A DNA stretch of 61,069 nucleotides, taken from Micromonospora sp. AMSO31t. GTDB taxonomy: Bacteria > Actinomycetota > Actinomycetes > Mycobacteriales > Micromonosporaceae. The stretch spans positions 1 through 61,069 of the forward strand of contig NZ_WBKT01000018.1 of NCBI RefSeq assembly GCF_008868175.1, read 5' to 3'. Under the pieces are notes generated by a model that saw only the letters and a program-made list of their open reading frames with translations, was not told the origin of the DNA and made no database searches. The position numbers and the translations under genes are program-made. Positions 19,453-29,580 of this stretch are shown piece after piece. Each line of letters opens with the position of its first letter. Position 1 is the first letter of the stretch.

Positions 19453-22400
19453 TCACCGCAGGTGCGCCTCGATGGCGTCGATGACGCGCGGACGGAGTTC
19501 CGCCGCGCGGATGACCGCGTCGACCGAACCGACCTCGACGGCCCGCTGGATGCTGTGCACCCGGTCGAACTCCGTGGCCACCTCGCCGAGCTTCTCCGCG
19601 CGGACCGACGAGCGGAGCTCGTCCAGTTCGGCGGTGAGCGCCGCCCGGTCGGCGCCGGAGGCGGCCGCCACCCGGGCCTCCAGGTCCCGCACCCGCGGGT
19701 CGGCCGCGGTGCGGGCGTTCACCTCGCCGGAGAACACCACCGCGGCGGCCGGGGCGCCGCCCAGCACCGAGGCGAACGAGCCCTCCAGCGCCAGCACGGT
19801 CATGCTCGGGTTCAGCGCCTTCGAGAACACCACGAACGCGCCGCCGTGGTACCGCGAGATCACGCAGAACACGATGGGGCCGCGGAAGTTCACGATGGCG
19901 CGGCCGATCTCGGCGCCGTACTCCAGTTGCAGCTTGCGCATCGACTCGGGTGAGCCGTCGAAGCCCGACAGGTTGGCCAGCACCACCAGCGGTCGGTTGC
20001 CGCTGGCCGCGTTGATCGCCCGCGCGGCCTTCTTCGACGAGCGGGGGAACAGGGTGCCCGCCGTGTAGGTGTCCGGGCCGTCGGTGGGCGGGAAGCCGCG
20101 ACGCGGCACCGCCCGGGACTCGATGCCGAGCAGGCACACGGGGATGCCGCCGAGGTGCACGTCCTGCACGACCGCGGTCTCCGCGTCGGCCATGCCCGCC
20201 CAGCGTTCCAGCACCGGGTGGTCCTGGTCGGCCAGCGCGCGCATCACGGTCCGGATGTCGAACGGCTTCTTCCGGTCCGGATTGGCGGTGGGGGAGAAGA
20301 TCTCGCCGACGGTGGTGAAGTCGCTGCCGGCCACGGTGTGCGGGAAGTCCGAGATATCCCGGTCGACCGGGTCGGTGGTCGTCGCCCGTCGCGGCGCCGA
20401 CTCGCCCGGCGCCACGTACGTGTGCTCGTAGTGCGCCATCAGCACGTCCCGGGCGGCCGGGAGATCCGGCGCCCAGTACTGCGCCTGCCCGTTCGGGCCC
20501 ATCACCCGGTCGTAGCCGCCGATGCCGAAGTTGTCCTCGGCCGACACGCCGCCGGAGAAGTCGAGCGACTGCTTGCCGGTGAGCACCATGGCCGAGTCCG
20601 GCGTCATCACCAGGACGCCCCGGGTGTGCATGAGCATCGTGGCCTCGGCGTTCCAGTACGGCTGCGCGCCGACGTTGATGCCCGCCACCACGATGTTGAT
20701 CTCACCGCCGTCCTGCGTGAACTCGACGATCCGCTTGAGCGCGGCCGCCACCCAGTCCATGTTCTCCGTGCCGGAGGTCATGGAGATCCGGGCGCCGGCG
20801 GACAGCGCGTACCACTCCAGCGGCACGCCCATCCGCTCGGCCAGGTCCAGCGCGGCGATCACGCGGCGGCACTCCGGCTCGGACAGCGCCCCGAGCGCCT
20901 TCGTGGGGTCGCCGAGGAGCACGACCCGGGTGACGCCCTGCGGGTGCCGCGGGGTCGGCGTGGTGACCACGCCCGCGACGATCGCCGCGGTGTTGCGCCC
21001 CCGGGGCCGGTCGACCGGCACGAGCGCGTGCTTCTCGGCGAGGTCGTGCTCGACGAAGTCGCCGAGCAGGCCGGTCAGCTCGTACGGGTAGACGGTGTTG
21101 CGGCTGCTCGCGCGCAGCACCTTCAGCCGGTAGTCGTCCAGCGGCTCGACCGGTTCGACCGGCGGCTCGCCGACGCTCAGCTGGGCGCCGCCCGTGGCGT
21201 TGAACGAGATCCGTACGGCGATCTTGGTCAGCTCGCCGGTCCTCCGGTCGCGCTGCCGCGCGATGAACAGGATCTCCTCCAGGCCGGCGCCCGCGGTCGT
21301 CGGGCGGACCCGCCCGGCGATCATCTCCATCTCCTCGCGGGTCAGCTCGCTCGGCGGCCAGACGTAGATCACGATGCGGTTGGTCTGGAAGCGGGTCTTC
21401 GCCGGTCGCCGCGACTGCGCCCGGCGGATCGAGTCGAGGCAGGCGGCGACGGTGTCCTCGGTCGTCGGCAGGGCGACCAGCCGGCCGTCGTGCTCGCGCA
21501 GCGGGGTCAGGTCGCGCACCTGCGCGAACGCCACGAGGCGTTGGTCCGACGGGTTCTCCCGGGCCACGCACTGGAAGAGGTAGACCTCCTCGTCCGACGA
21601 CGGCAGGCGGGTCAGGTCGAACTTGTGCAGCCGCTCCAGCTGCATCCGCTGGGCGATGTACGGGTGCAGGCCACGGATGAGCCGCTCCTCGGCCATCCCG
21701 CCGCCCGACGGGCGGAAGGTGAAGTGGTGGTGCATCACGGCGCCGGCCCGGCCCGCCACCGTGGTGGTGACCCGGCGGACCTGCGGCGGCAGCGGGTGCG
21801 CCGCGAGGACCTCGTGCAGGGCGGCGGCCATCGCGTCGAAGTCCTCGGGCTGGTCCTCCCACGCCAGGTAGATGTCGGCGTCGATGGGGTCCGCGCCGCC
21901 CGCCAGTTCGGCGAGCCCGCGCAGGGCGCCGCCGAGCGCGTCGAAGCGCACCGCGGCGGAGACCACGCTCGAGTCCGCGCGCTCGGCGACCACGAACGTG
22001 CAGCCCGCGACCTCGCGGGTGCCCACGGCGGTCAGGCCCTTGTTCCCGTAGTACCGCCGGGTCAGCACCTCCAGCATCACCGCGTTGTCGAGGTGGTCGC
22101 GCACCAGCCGCTGGCCGAGCAGCCGCACCAGCGGCTCGGTGCTGCGCACCATCTCGGCCACGCGGTCACCGCGGTCCGCGGCGTCCGGGTGCGCGTCCAG
22201 GTGGCGCAGGTGCCGGCGGACCTCGGCGTAGACGCGGGCGCGGTTGCGGCGCAGCAGCGGCTGGGCGAACCAGGCGAACACCACGCCCCGGGCGAGGTCG
22301 GCGACCACCGGGAAGCGGACCTGCGTCGCGGCCACCAGCCGCTCCAGCGCCAGGCCGGCGGGCTCGCGCAGCGAGTCGTCCGGCGGCGGCTCGCGCAGCC

Positions 22401-24912
22401 ACGACCGCAGCAGCGTCGCGACGACCGTGGCGTCGGCGGCCGCCCGCTGCTGGGCCAGGAAGATCCGGAACACGGCGGCCTCGAGTGCGGGGGAGCGCTC
22501 CAGGTCGCCGACCCCGTAGTGGCCGAGCGCCTTGGCCAGCTTGGCCTGGAACGCGTTCGGCAGCCCGGCCCGCTCGATGTCGAGGCTCTGCAGGTAGGTG
22601 TGGAAGTACTCGCGGGCGCTGGGGACGTGGCCGTCGCCGTCCTCGCCGGTCGGCCGGTTGCGGCTCAGCTCGGCGAGGTCGGCGAACACGTTGACGAGGT
22701 CGAGCTCCTCGGCCAGCGGCCGGTGGCCCTCCTCGGTGGCCGTCCGGCGGGCGGCGAGGTAGTCGTCGAGCACCCGGCGGTCGTCGTGCGGGTCGACGTC
22801 GAAGCCCAGCAGCAGGCCGCGCAGGTCCTCCTGGCCACGGGCGGCCCGCGTGCGCGCCGGGAGAGCATCGGGCTCGGCGGGCAGGTCCAGCTCGACGGCG
22901 GTCGCGGCCGGGGCGTCGGCGGCCTCGGCGCCCTCGTCGGCGACCGGCTCCAGCCGCAGCAGCGGCGCGCCGGCCTCGACCTGGCTGCCCACGGAGACGG
23001 CGCACTCCTTCAGCCGCGCCTTGAACGGCGCCCGCAGCACCGTCTCCATCTTCATGGCCTCCAGCACCAGCACCGGCGCGCCCGCCTCGACCTCGGCGCC
23101 GACCGCCAGCGGGGTGGCCACGACCAGCGCGGGCATGGGGGAGCGGAGCACCCCGCCCTCGTCCCGGCTGACCCGGTGCGTCACGCCGTCCACCTCGACC
23201 AGGTGGATCGGGCCGTGCGTGTCGGTGAGCAGGCGGTACCGGGCGCCGTTGACGACGATCTGCCCGGTGTGCCGGTCGAAGCGGTCCAGCTCGACGTCGG
23301 CGGTGCGGACGCCGCCGGTTGTCTCGATGCCCACCCGGAACCGGTGCGCCCCGACGCGCGCCACGCGCATCCGGTAGCCGACGCCGCGCAGCTTCAGGTC
23401 CAGCGGCCGGCCGCTGGAGTGCTGCACCTGCGGGCGGCCGCCGGCCGCCGTCGACAGCAGCCGCTGCCGCTCGACGCGCTCCTCCTCCTCGTACGCCTCG
23501 ATGGCGGCGGCCGCCAGCGCGACGGCGGAGTGCCGGTGCGCGACGAGCCGGCCCTCGCCGCGGACCCGGTCGATCCAGCCGGTGTCGGCACTGGCGTCGA
23601 TGACCTCGGGCTGGTCGAGCAGGTCGAGCACGAAGCTCTTGTTGGTCGCGCCGCCCTCGATGATCACCGTGGTGTTCGCCAGGGCCCGGCGCAGCCGGCC
23701 GAGCGCCTCGTCGCGGTCCCGGCCGTAGGCGATGATCTTCGCGATCATCGAGTCGAAGTCGGCCGGGATGGTGTCGCCCTCGCTGACGCCGGTGTCCACC
23801 CGGATGCCCGGCCCGGCGGGCAGGTCCAGGCGGGCGATGCGACCGGGGGAGGGCGCGAAGTCGCGGTCGGGGTCCTCGGCGTTCAGCCGGGCCTCGATGG
23901 CGTGCCCCCGCTCCGCGGGCGGCTCGCCGTCGAGGCGCCCGCCCCCGGCCACGTGCAGCTGCGCCTTGACCAGGTCGAACCCGGTGGTGGACTCGGTGAT
24001 CGGGTGCTCCACCTGCAGGCGGGTGTTGACCTCCAGGAACGCGAACAGCCGGTCGCCGGGGTGGTAGAGGAACTCGACGGTCGCCGCGCCGCGGTAGCCG
24101 ACCGCGACGGCCAGCCGTTCGGCCGACGCCTTGAGCTCGGCGGCCTGCGCCGGGCTGAGCACCGGCGACGCCGACTCCTCGATGACCTTCTGGTTGCGCC
24201 GCTGCACCGAGCAGTCCCGGACCCCCAGCGCCCAGGCGGTGCCCTGGCCGTCGGCGATCACCTGGACCTCGACGTGCCGGGCGCCGGTGACCAGGCGCTC
24301 CAGGAACACGATGCCGCTGCCGAACGCCCGCGCCGCCTCCTGGCTGGTGCGCTCGTACGCGTCGGCCAGCTCGGCCTCGTTCGTGATCACGCGGATGCCG
24401 CGCCCACCGCCGCCGGCGGTGGCCTTCAGCATCAGCGGGTAGCCGATCTCGGCCGCCGCAGCCCGGGCGGCGTCCAGCGTCTCGACCGCGCCGCGGCTCC
24501 ACGGCGCGACCGGCACGCCGACCTCCTCGGCGATCAGCTTCGCGCCGATCTTGTCGCCGAGCTGGCGCATGGCCTCCGGGCTCGGACCGACGAAGGTGAC
24601 CCCGACCTTCTCGCACAGCTCGGCGAAGGCCGGGTCCTCGGCCACGAAGCCCCAGCCGACCCAGGCGGCGTCCGCCCGGGTCTCCACCAGCGCGCGCTCC
24701 AGCACCGCCAGGTTCAGGTACGGGCGCGCGGACGCGGGACCGAGGTCGTAGGCGACGTCGGCCTCCCGCACGAACGTGGCGTCACGGTCGACGTCGGTGT
24801 GCAGGGCGACGGTCTCGATCCGGGTCCCGGTCTCCGCGGCCAGCTCCCGGACGGCGTGGATGAGCCGCATCGCGGCCTCTCCACGGTTGACGATGGCGAT
24901 ACGGCTGAACAC
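19453..24912 (-). CDS. Single-chain, eukaryote-type acyl-CoA carboxylase (1819 aa)
   Basis: All activities of a biotin-dependent acyl-CoA carboxylase lie on one chain. The biotin carboxylase (about 1-450) has the ATP-grasp loop KATAGGGGRGIRVI and EVNTRLQVEHPITE. A BT-like region (about 500-590) and a BCCP domain follow, with biotinyl-Lys621 in VLEAMKMET. A long central region (about 690-1290) resembles the ACC central domain, and the carboxyltransferase halves occupy about 1300-1819 (YALSAGARISMTSGTENMDW; AGINVGAQPYWNAEATM; LANLSGFDGSPESMRK). It makes malonyl-CoA, methylmalonyl-CoA or a longer product; the substrate cannot be decided by eye. GTG 24912 follows GGAGGGG. No biotin ligase is nearby. 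Confidence 0.9.
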   Translation of the reverse strand: MFSRIAIVNRGEAAMRLIHAVRELAAETGTRIETVALHTDVDRDATFVREADVAYDLGPASARPYLNLAVLERALVETRADAAWVGWGFVAEDPAFAELCEKVGVTFVGPSPEAMRQLGDKIGAKLIAEEVGVPVAPWSRGAVETLDAARAAAAEIGYPLMLKATAGGGGRGIRVITNEAELADAYERTSQEAARAFGSGIVFLERLVTGARHVEVQVIADGQGTAWALGVRDCSVQRRNQKVIEESASPVLSPAQAAELKASAERLAVAVGYRGAATVEFLYHPGDRLFAFLEVNTRLQVEHPITESTTGFDLVKAQLHVAGGGRLDGEPPAERGHAIEARLNAEDPDRDFAPSPGRIARLDLPAGPGIRVDTGVSEGDTIPADFDSMIAKIIAYGRDRDEALGRLRRALANTTVIIEGGATNKSFVLDLLDQPEVIDASADTGWIDRVRGEGRLVAHRHSAVALAAAAIEAYEEEERVERQRLLSTAAGGRPQVQHSSGRPLDLKLRGVGYRMRVARVGAHRFRVGIETTGGVRTADVELDRFDRHTGQIVVNGARYRLLTDTHGPIHLVEVDGVTHRVSRDEGGVLRSPMPALVVATPLAVGAEVEAGAPVLVLEAMKMETVLRAPFKARLKECAVSVGSQVEAGAPLLRLEPVADEGAEAADAPAATAVELDLPAEPDALPARTRAARGQEDLRGLLLGFDVDPHDDRRVLDDYLAARRTATEEGHRPLAEELDLVNVFADLAELSRNRPTGEDGDGHVPSAREYFHTYLQSLDIERAGLPNAFQAKLAKALGHYGVGDLERSPALEAAVFRIFLAQQRAAADATVVATLLRSWLREPPPDDSLREPAGLALERLVAATQVRFPVVADLARGVVFAWFAQPLLRRNRARVYAEVRRHLRHLDAHPDAADRGDRVAEMVRSTEPLVRLLGQRLVRDHLDNAVMLEVLTRRYYGNKGLTAVGTREVAGCTFVVAERADSSVVSAAVRFDALGGALRGLAELAGGADPIDADIYLAWEDQPEDFDAMAAALHEVLAAHPLPPQVRRVTTTVAGRAGAVMHHHFTFRPSGGGMAEERLIRGLHPYIAQRMQLERLHKFDLTRLPSSDEEVYLFQCVARENPSDQRLVAFAQVRDLTPLREHDGRLVALPTTEDTVAACLDSIRRAQSRRPAKTRFQTNRIVIYVWPPSELTREEMEMIAGRVRPTTAGAGLEEILFIARQRDRRTGELTKIAVRISFNATGGAQLSVGEPPVEPVEPLDDYRLKVLRASSRNTVYPYELTGLLGDFVEHDLAEKHALVPVDRPRGRNTAAIVAGVVTTPTPRHPQGVTRVVLLGDPTKALGALSEPECRRVIAALDLAERMGVPLEWYALSAGARISMTSGTENMDWVAAALKRIVEFTQDGGEINIVVAGINVGAQPYWNAEATMLMHTRGVLVMTPDSAMVLTGKQSLDFSGGVSAEDNFGIGGYDRVMGPNGQAQYWAPDLPAARDVLMAHYEHTYVAPGESAPRRATTTDPVDRDISDFPHTVAGSDFTTVGEIFSPTANPDRKKPFDIRTVMRALADQDHPVLERWAGMADAETAVVQDVHLGGIPVCLLGIESRAVPRRGFPPTDGPDTYTAGTLFPRSSKKAARAINAASGNRPLVVLANLSGFDGSPESMRKLQLEYGAEIGRAIVNFRGPIVFCVISRYHGGAFVVFSKALNPSMTVLALEGSFASVLGGAPAAAVVFSGEVNARTAADPRVRDLEARVAAASGADRAALTAELDELRSSVRAEKLGEVATEFDRVHSIQRAVEVGSVDAVIRAAELRPRVIDAIEAHLR

Positions 24913-25068
24913 CCGACCGACCCCTCCGTTGGACCCACGATGTACGCGCCGCGAGGCGACGGCCTCCGGCAGTGATCACCTTTCCGTCTGACGGCCAGCG
25001 GCGCCATGTCGTAACCGCCGAAGCCTGAGCGGCGCCAGTTGTAGGAACCAAACAAAACTTTTTGGCGG

Positions 25069-25869
25069 TCAGCCTGCGTCGCGGCGCTGGAACACCAGCA
25101 ACCCCGCGACGACCGCCGCGGCGGCGTACAGGGACAGGACACCGAGCCCGGCCCACGGGCCGATGTGCTCGGCGGCGAGGTCGCGCGTCGCCTGGATGGT
25201 CAGGCCGGCGTCCATCGGGGCGAACCGGTGGATGCGGTGCTGCCAGGTCGGGTCGGTGACGAACATGGCGACAACGGGCGAGCCGTAGAGCAGGGCCAGC
25301 GCCGCCGTCAGCGCACCGGCGGTGTCGCGCAGGAGGAGCCCGAGCCCCGCTCCCAGCAGGGTGACGAGCCCGGTGTAGAGAACCGTCCCGACGGCCGCCC
25401 GGCGGGTGAGGTCGTCGGCGAGCGACAGCGCCGGAAAGCCGTGCGCCGCGGTGAACCCGTTGCCGGGCAGCATCGCCCGGCCGGCCGCCAGGGAGCCGGC
25501 GACCAGCAGCGCGCCGGTGGTCGTGCCGAGGACGGCCAGGGCGCCGAGCTTGCCCAGCACGACCGGGAACCGGCGCGGCACGGCCATGAGTGTCGGCTGG
25601 ATCGTCCGCGTGCTGTACTCCGCCGTCACCGCCAGGACCGCGAGGACCACGATCCCGACCTGGGCGAGGCGTACGCCCGCCAGCGTCAGCTTCGTGAGGT
25701 CGAGGGTGCAGGGCGGACCGCAGTGCGCGAAGTCCAGCGACCCGGTGACGGCGAACGCGACGCCCACCGTGCCGGCGACCGTGAGCAGCGCCAGCCAGCC
25801 GGTGCTCGGCAGGGTCCGCAGCTTCGTCCACTCCGCCCGCAGCGCCCAGAGGGCCGGCGGCGCCGTCAC
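25069..25869 (-). CDS. ABC-2 type permease
   Basis: A 266-residue membrane protein with about six hydrophobic segments. It opens LWALRAEWTKLRTLPSTGWLALL and has the cytoplasmic AVTAEYSTRTIQPTLMAVPRRFPVVLGK motif typical of ABC-2 permeases. It starts with GTG overlapping the stop of the preceding permease by four bases (GTGA). It probably forms a heterodimeric channel with that permease, energised by the ATPase at 27371-28315. Exported substrate unknown. It is the last gene of the three-gene operon. Confidence 0.9.
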   Translation of the reverse strand: MTAPPALWALRAEWTKLRTLPSTGWLALLTVAGTVGVAFAVTGSLDFAHCGPPCTLDLTKLTLAGVRLAQVGIVVLAVLAVTAEYSTRTIQPTLMAVPRRFPVVLGKLGALAVLGTTTGALLVAGSLAAGRAMLPGNGFTAAHGFPALSLADDLTRRAAVGTVLYTGLVTLLGAGLGLLLRDTAGALTAALALLYGSPVVAMFVTDPTWQHRIHRFAPMDAGLTIQATRDLAAEHIGPWAGLGVLSLYAAAAVVAGLLVFQRRDAG

Positions 25870-27374
25870 GCGTCCCGCCTGCGCAGCTGCCACCAGGCGA
25901 GCCCGAGGGTGAGGGCGACCCATGCCGCGACCGCACCGATCCCGGCCCACGGCCCGATCAGGGCCCACGGCTCGGCGAGCGTGACGGTCGGCGGCTTGGC
26001 CCGCTGGGTCGCCATGCCGCCCGCCAACGTGGTGTACATGAGCCACCTCGGCGAGGTGCCCGGCAGGATCATGCCGACGATCAGCGGTCCGAGCACCAGC
26101 AGGACGGTGATCGTGATCGCGGCCGCGGTGTGCCGCAGCAGCACGCCGATCGCGAGGCCGACCACGGCGACGCCGGCGAGGAACGCGGCGGTCAGCAGCA
26201 GCGCCCGCAGCACCGGGGGATCGGTGAGGGACGGCCGGGGGAAGGCCGGCGTCGTGAAGCCCCGCTCGCGCAGGGCCGGTACGGCGAGCGCGAACGACCC
26301 GACCGCGCCCACCAGCCCGACGAGGAACGAGGTGGCGCCGAGGACGATCGCCTTCGCGGCCAGCACCCGGCCCCGGCGCGGGGTCGCGGCGAACGTCGTC
26401 CGGATCATGCCCCGCCGGTACTCCGATGTCGCGGACAGGACCCCGATCGCGATGAGGGCCATGAGCCCGGCGATGACGCCGACCAGCGCGATCTCGACCA
26501 TGTCGTCGTCCGGCGGCCGTGGACCGACCGTGCCGGTGCCCACCACGGTGTAGCCGCCGCCGGCCTCGGTGACCCGGCCGCCGGCGCGTACGCCGCCCTT
26601 CTCCCCGAGCCGGTCCCCGCGGCCGATCGTCTCGCCGTGCCAGGTCCCTTCCGAGCTGAGCCGCACGTTGTCGAACGCGGCCCGGGCGCTGGTCGGCCGC
26701 TCGCCGACGGACGAGCTGCCGCCGCCCCGGGACGTGTACACGGCCGCCGGTGACGAGACGTAGAAGCCGACCTCGACCGTGGACGGGAGGTTCTTCGGCG
26801 TCGCCGTACCGACCTTGCGCCACGCGGTGCCGTCGGCCGACTCGTACCCGGTGATCGTGGCGCCCGAGCGTACGAGCCGCAACCATCGGGCGCCGCTGCT
26901 CGCGCTGCCCCTGCTGTCCGCGTCGAAGTCCCACTGCAGGTGTACGCCCTGACCGGCGGTCAGCATCAGCGAGGCGTACGACGAGCCGGGCCGGGTGCCG
27001 TCCTTGAGCATGATGCCGGCCGCCGGCCGGGCGAACGGGCTCGGATCGTCGAGCCTGGTCATGCGGTCCAGCTCCGGGTCCACGTCGCGCCCGAACGGTT
27101 CGGGTTCCAGCGACGCGACCCGCACGGTGAGCGTCGTGTCGCCCGTGACCGGCTGGTGCACGAAGTAGAAGTCGTCGGCGACCGGGTCGCCGTGCGGCCC
27201 GCTCACGAACGCGGCGTGCTCGTTGATGTTCGTCCGGCTGCTCGACGCGGCCAGGTAGCTCAGGCCGACGGTCAGCGCGGCCGCGGCGAGCAGCGTGACC
27301 ACCCAGCGCCGCACCGAGCGCAGTTTCGTCCACTCGGCCAGCAGCAGGCGGGGGAAGGACTCGCGAGCGGTCAC
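25866..27374 (-). CDS. ABC-2 permease with large extracytoplasmic lectin-like insert
   Basis: A 502-residue permease. TM1 (about 24-43, after LLLAEWTKLRSVRRW) is separated from the other five or so membrane helices (from residue 289, with SATSEYRRGMIRTTFAATPRRG) by about 245 extracytoplasmic residues. Part of this insert (about 120-240: VHLQWDFDADSRG, ARWLRLVRSGATITGYESADG, TVEVGFYVSS) resembles a DUF1349/laminin-G-like beta-sandwich. Such a domain is normally found in secreted carbohydrate-related proteins, so ligand sensing or substrate capture is plausible (inference). The GTG start overlaps the ATPase stop. The upstream open frame is not used. Confidence 0.85.
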   Translation of the reverse strand: MTARESFPRLLLAEWTKLRSVRRWVVTLLAAAALTVGLSYLAASSSRTNINEHAAFVSGPHGDPVADDFYFVHQPVTGDTTLTVRVASLEPEPFGRDVDPELDRMTRLDDPSPFARPAAGIMLKDGTRPGSSYASLMLTAGQGVHLQWDFDADSRGSASSGARWLRLVRSGATITGYESADGTAWRKVGTATPKNLPSTVEVGFYVSSPAAVYTSRGGGSSSVGERPTSARAAFDNVRLSSEGTWHGETIGRGDRLGEKGGVRAGGRVTEAGGGYTVVGTGTVGPRPPDDDMVEIALVGVIAGLMALIAIGVLSATSEYRRGMIRTTFAATPRRGRVLAAKAIVLGATSFLVGLVGAVGSFALAVPALRERGFTTPAFPRPSLTDPPVLRALLLTAAFLAGVAVVGLAIGVLLRHTAAAITITVLLVLGPLIVGMILPGTSPRWLMYTTLAGGMATQRAKPPTVTLAEPWALIGPWAGIGAVAAWVALTLGLAWWQLRRRDA

Positions 27375-28315
27375 CGGACGCTCCCTTCGGTCGCCGGCGC
27401 TCCGGCCTCCGGCGCGAACTCGATGGCGCCGCGCGTCAGGTCCATGTACGCCTCCTCCAGGGAGGCCCGGTGCCGCCGCAGCTCCGAGAACGGGACGGCG
27501 GCCCCGGTCAGCAGCGCCGCCACCCGGTCGCCGGCCAGCCCGTCGACGACGACCGTGTCCGGACCGGCCACGGTGACGGTCGCGCCGCCATTGGCCAGCA
27601 CGGTCGTGGCCTCGGCCCGCTGCGTGGTGGTGACCTCGACGCGGTCCTTCGAGGCCGCGGCCAGCAGCGCGGCCACGCTCGTGTCGGCGATCAGGCGGCC
27701 GCGACCGACCGCGACCAGATGGTCGGCGGTGTCCTCCAGCTCGCTCATGAGGTGACTGGAGACCAGGACCGCCCGTCCCTCGGCGGCCAGGGACCGCATG
27801 AGGCCGCGGATCCACACGATGCCGTCCGGGTCGAGCCCGTTGACCGGCTCGTCGAACATCAGCACCGGCGGGTCGCCGAGCAGGGCGGCGGCGATGCCCA
27901 GTCGCTGCCGCATGCCCAGCGAGAAGCCCCCGGTCCGGCGGCGCGCGGCCGAGGCCAGGCCCACCTGGTCGAGCACCTCGGCCACCCGGCGCCGGCCGAT
28001 GCCGTTGCTGTGGGCCAGCCAGAGCAGGTGGTCGCGGGCGCGCCGGCCCGGGTGCAGGGCCGAGGCGTCGAGGAGCGCGCCGACCTGGGTCAGCGGCGTC
28101 CGCAGCGACCGGTAGGGGCGGCCGTTGACCAGGGCCACACCCTCGTCCGGCGTGTCGAGCCCGAGGACCAGCCGCATGGTCGTCGATTTCCCGGCCCCGT
28201 TCGGCCCGACGAAACCGGTCACCTCGCCGGCCCGGACGGTGAACGACAGCCCGTCCACGGCGACGGCGGTGCGGTAGCGCTTGCGGAGCGCGCGTACCTC
28301 GATCGTGGGTTCCAT
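27371..28315 (-). CDS. ABC exporter ATPase (DrrA/CcmA-like)
   Basis: A 314-residue ATP-binding subunit with Walker A GPNGAGKST, signature FSLGMRQRLGIA, Walker B PVLMFDEPVNGLD and a C-terminal regulatory extension as in drug/bacteriocin-type ABC-2 exporters. First gene of the exporter operon; it overlaps the next gene by four bases. A TAACGT hexamer lies seven bases before the ATG, suggesting a leaderless message. It is divergent from the two-component system, whose response regulator is the likely controller (genomic context). Confidence 0.92.
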   Translation of the reverse strand: MEPTIEVRALRKRYRTAVAVDGLSFTVRAGEVTGFVGPNGAGKSTTMRLVLGLDTPDEGVALVNGRPYRSLRTPLTQVGALLDASALHPGRRARDHLLWLAHSNGIGRRRVAEVLDQVGLASAARRRTGGFSLGMRQRLGIAAALLGDPPVLMFDEPVNGLDPDGIVWIRGLMRSLAAEGRAVLVSSHLMSELEDTADHLVAVGRGRLIADTSVAALLAAASKDRVEVTTTQRAEATTVLANGGATVTVAGPDTVVVDGLAGDRVAALLTGAAVPFSELRRHRASLEEAYMDLTRGAIEFAPEAGAPATEGSVR

Positions 28316-28458
28316 GGCAGGGACGTTAGGCGGCGGTGACCGGCTCGCGCGTCACGGCGCAGAGGGGTCTTCCGCCGGTGGCCGCCTCCCTCGTGCGGGG
28401 GAGGCCCGGTCGCCGACGGGGGGACGACACCGATGTCGCGGCCGGTGAGAATGGCGGC

Positions 28459-29580
28459 GTGAAGGGGATCGGGCCGGCCTCGACGACGGCCGCTCTCGGC
28501 GCCGTGGCGGTGGTCGAGGCGATGGCGGGCGCGTACCACCACCGGCCGACCGCGATCGCGGTTCTCCTCGCGCTCGCCGTGGTCGCCCCCGTCGCCCTGG
28601 CCCGCCTCTGGCCGGCGACGGCCGCCGTCCTGTCCGCCGCAGCGGCGCTGTCCGGCCTGCTGGTCTCCTATCCGGTCACCGCCGCCGGGGCGACCGCGCT
28701 GGCGCTGCTCTACGGGGTCACCGGCCGCCGGCGTCCACTGAGCACCGCCGGCGCCCTGGTCCTGCCGTTCGCCGCGTACGCGGCGGCGCCGCTGTCGGGT
28801 GACCGGCCCGGCGGGCGACCCGTCGCCCTGCTCCTGCTGGCCGTCGCGGCGCTGGCGACGGCCGCCGGGGCGGCGCTGCGGCTGCGGGACGAGCGGCGCC
28901 GCCACCGGGCCGACGAGCAGTCGTCGGCGGCGACGCTCATGGAGTACGCGGCCCGCGGCGAACGGGCCCGGATCGCCCGGGAACTCCACGACGTGGTGGC
29001 GCACCACATCACCATGATCGCCCTGCAGGCCGAGGCGGCCCGCCTCGCGACACCGGGCCTGCCACCGGACGGCGCCCGCCGCCTGACCGCCATCGGGGAC
29101 ACCGCCCGCGTCGCGCTGACGGAGATGCGGCGCCTGCTGGGCGTGCTCCGGGAGGACGTGGACGCCGAGCCGACCCGTCGCCCCCAACCCGGGCTCCGCC
29201 AGCTCAACGCCCTCCTCGACGAGGTACGCGACGCGGCCGTCGGCGGTGGCGTCCGCCTGATCGTCAGCGGCTCCGTCGAGCCGCTCGATCCCGGCGTCGA
29301 GCTGACGGCGTACCGCATCGTGCAGGAGGCGCTCACGAACGCCCGCCGCCACGCCCCCGGCGCGGCCGTCGACGTCGAGCTGCACTACCGCGGCGACGAC
29401 CTGAGCGTGCGGGTCTACGACAACGGCCCGGGCCCCGCCCCGGCCGGCGGCCACGGGCACGGGCTGGCCGGGATGCGGGAACGGGCGGCCATGGTCGGTG
29501 GCCAGGTCAGCGCCGGTGCGGCACCGGGCGCCGGGTTCCTCGTCGAGGCCGTCCTGCCGACCGGGGGAGGCACGCCGTGA
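28459..29580 (+). CDS. Sensor histidine kinase, NarL-partner type (HisKA_3)
   Basis: A 373-residue membrane kinase. The N-terminal 130 residues form about four to five hydrophobic segments with little extracellular loop, then the dimerisation domain carries the phospho-acceptor His177 in [11 protein letters not shown], followed by a HATPase domain ([27 protein letters not shown]). Intramembrane-sensing kinases of this type often sit beside ABC exporters. I chose GTG 28459; a GAGAAT -10-like hexamer ends six bases upstream, fitting leaderless translation. It overlaps the response regulator by four bases. Confidence 0.9.
   Translation: MKGIGPASTTAALGAVAVVEAMAGAYHHRPTAIAVLLALAVVAPVALARLWPATAAVLSAAAALSGLLVSYPVTAAGATALALLYGVTGRRRPLSTAGALVLPFAAYAAAPLSGDRPGGRPVALLLLAVAALATAAGAALRLRDERRRHRADEQSSAATLMEYAARGERARIARELHDVVAHHITMIALQAEAARLATPGLPPDGARRLTAIGDTARVALTEMRRLLGVLREDVDAEPTRRPQPGLRQLNALLDEVRDAAVGGGVRLIVSGSVEPLDPGVELTAYRIVQEALTNARRHAPGAAVDVELHYRGDDLSVRVYDNGPGPAPAGGHGHGLAGMRERAAMVGGQVSAGAAPGAGFLVEAVLPTGGGTP

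Noticed and set aside
20155..24975. 1606-codon plus-strand open frame
   Set aside because: It is the antisense shadow of the single-chain carboxylase; the translation is low-complexity and has no recognisable domain.
25069..28315. Antibiotic biosynthesis cluster around the ABC-2 exporter
   Set aside because: No synthetase, polyketide synthase or precursor-peptide gene was found nearby; the exporter plus two-component system stands alone.
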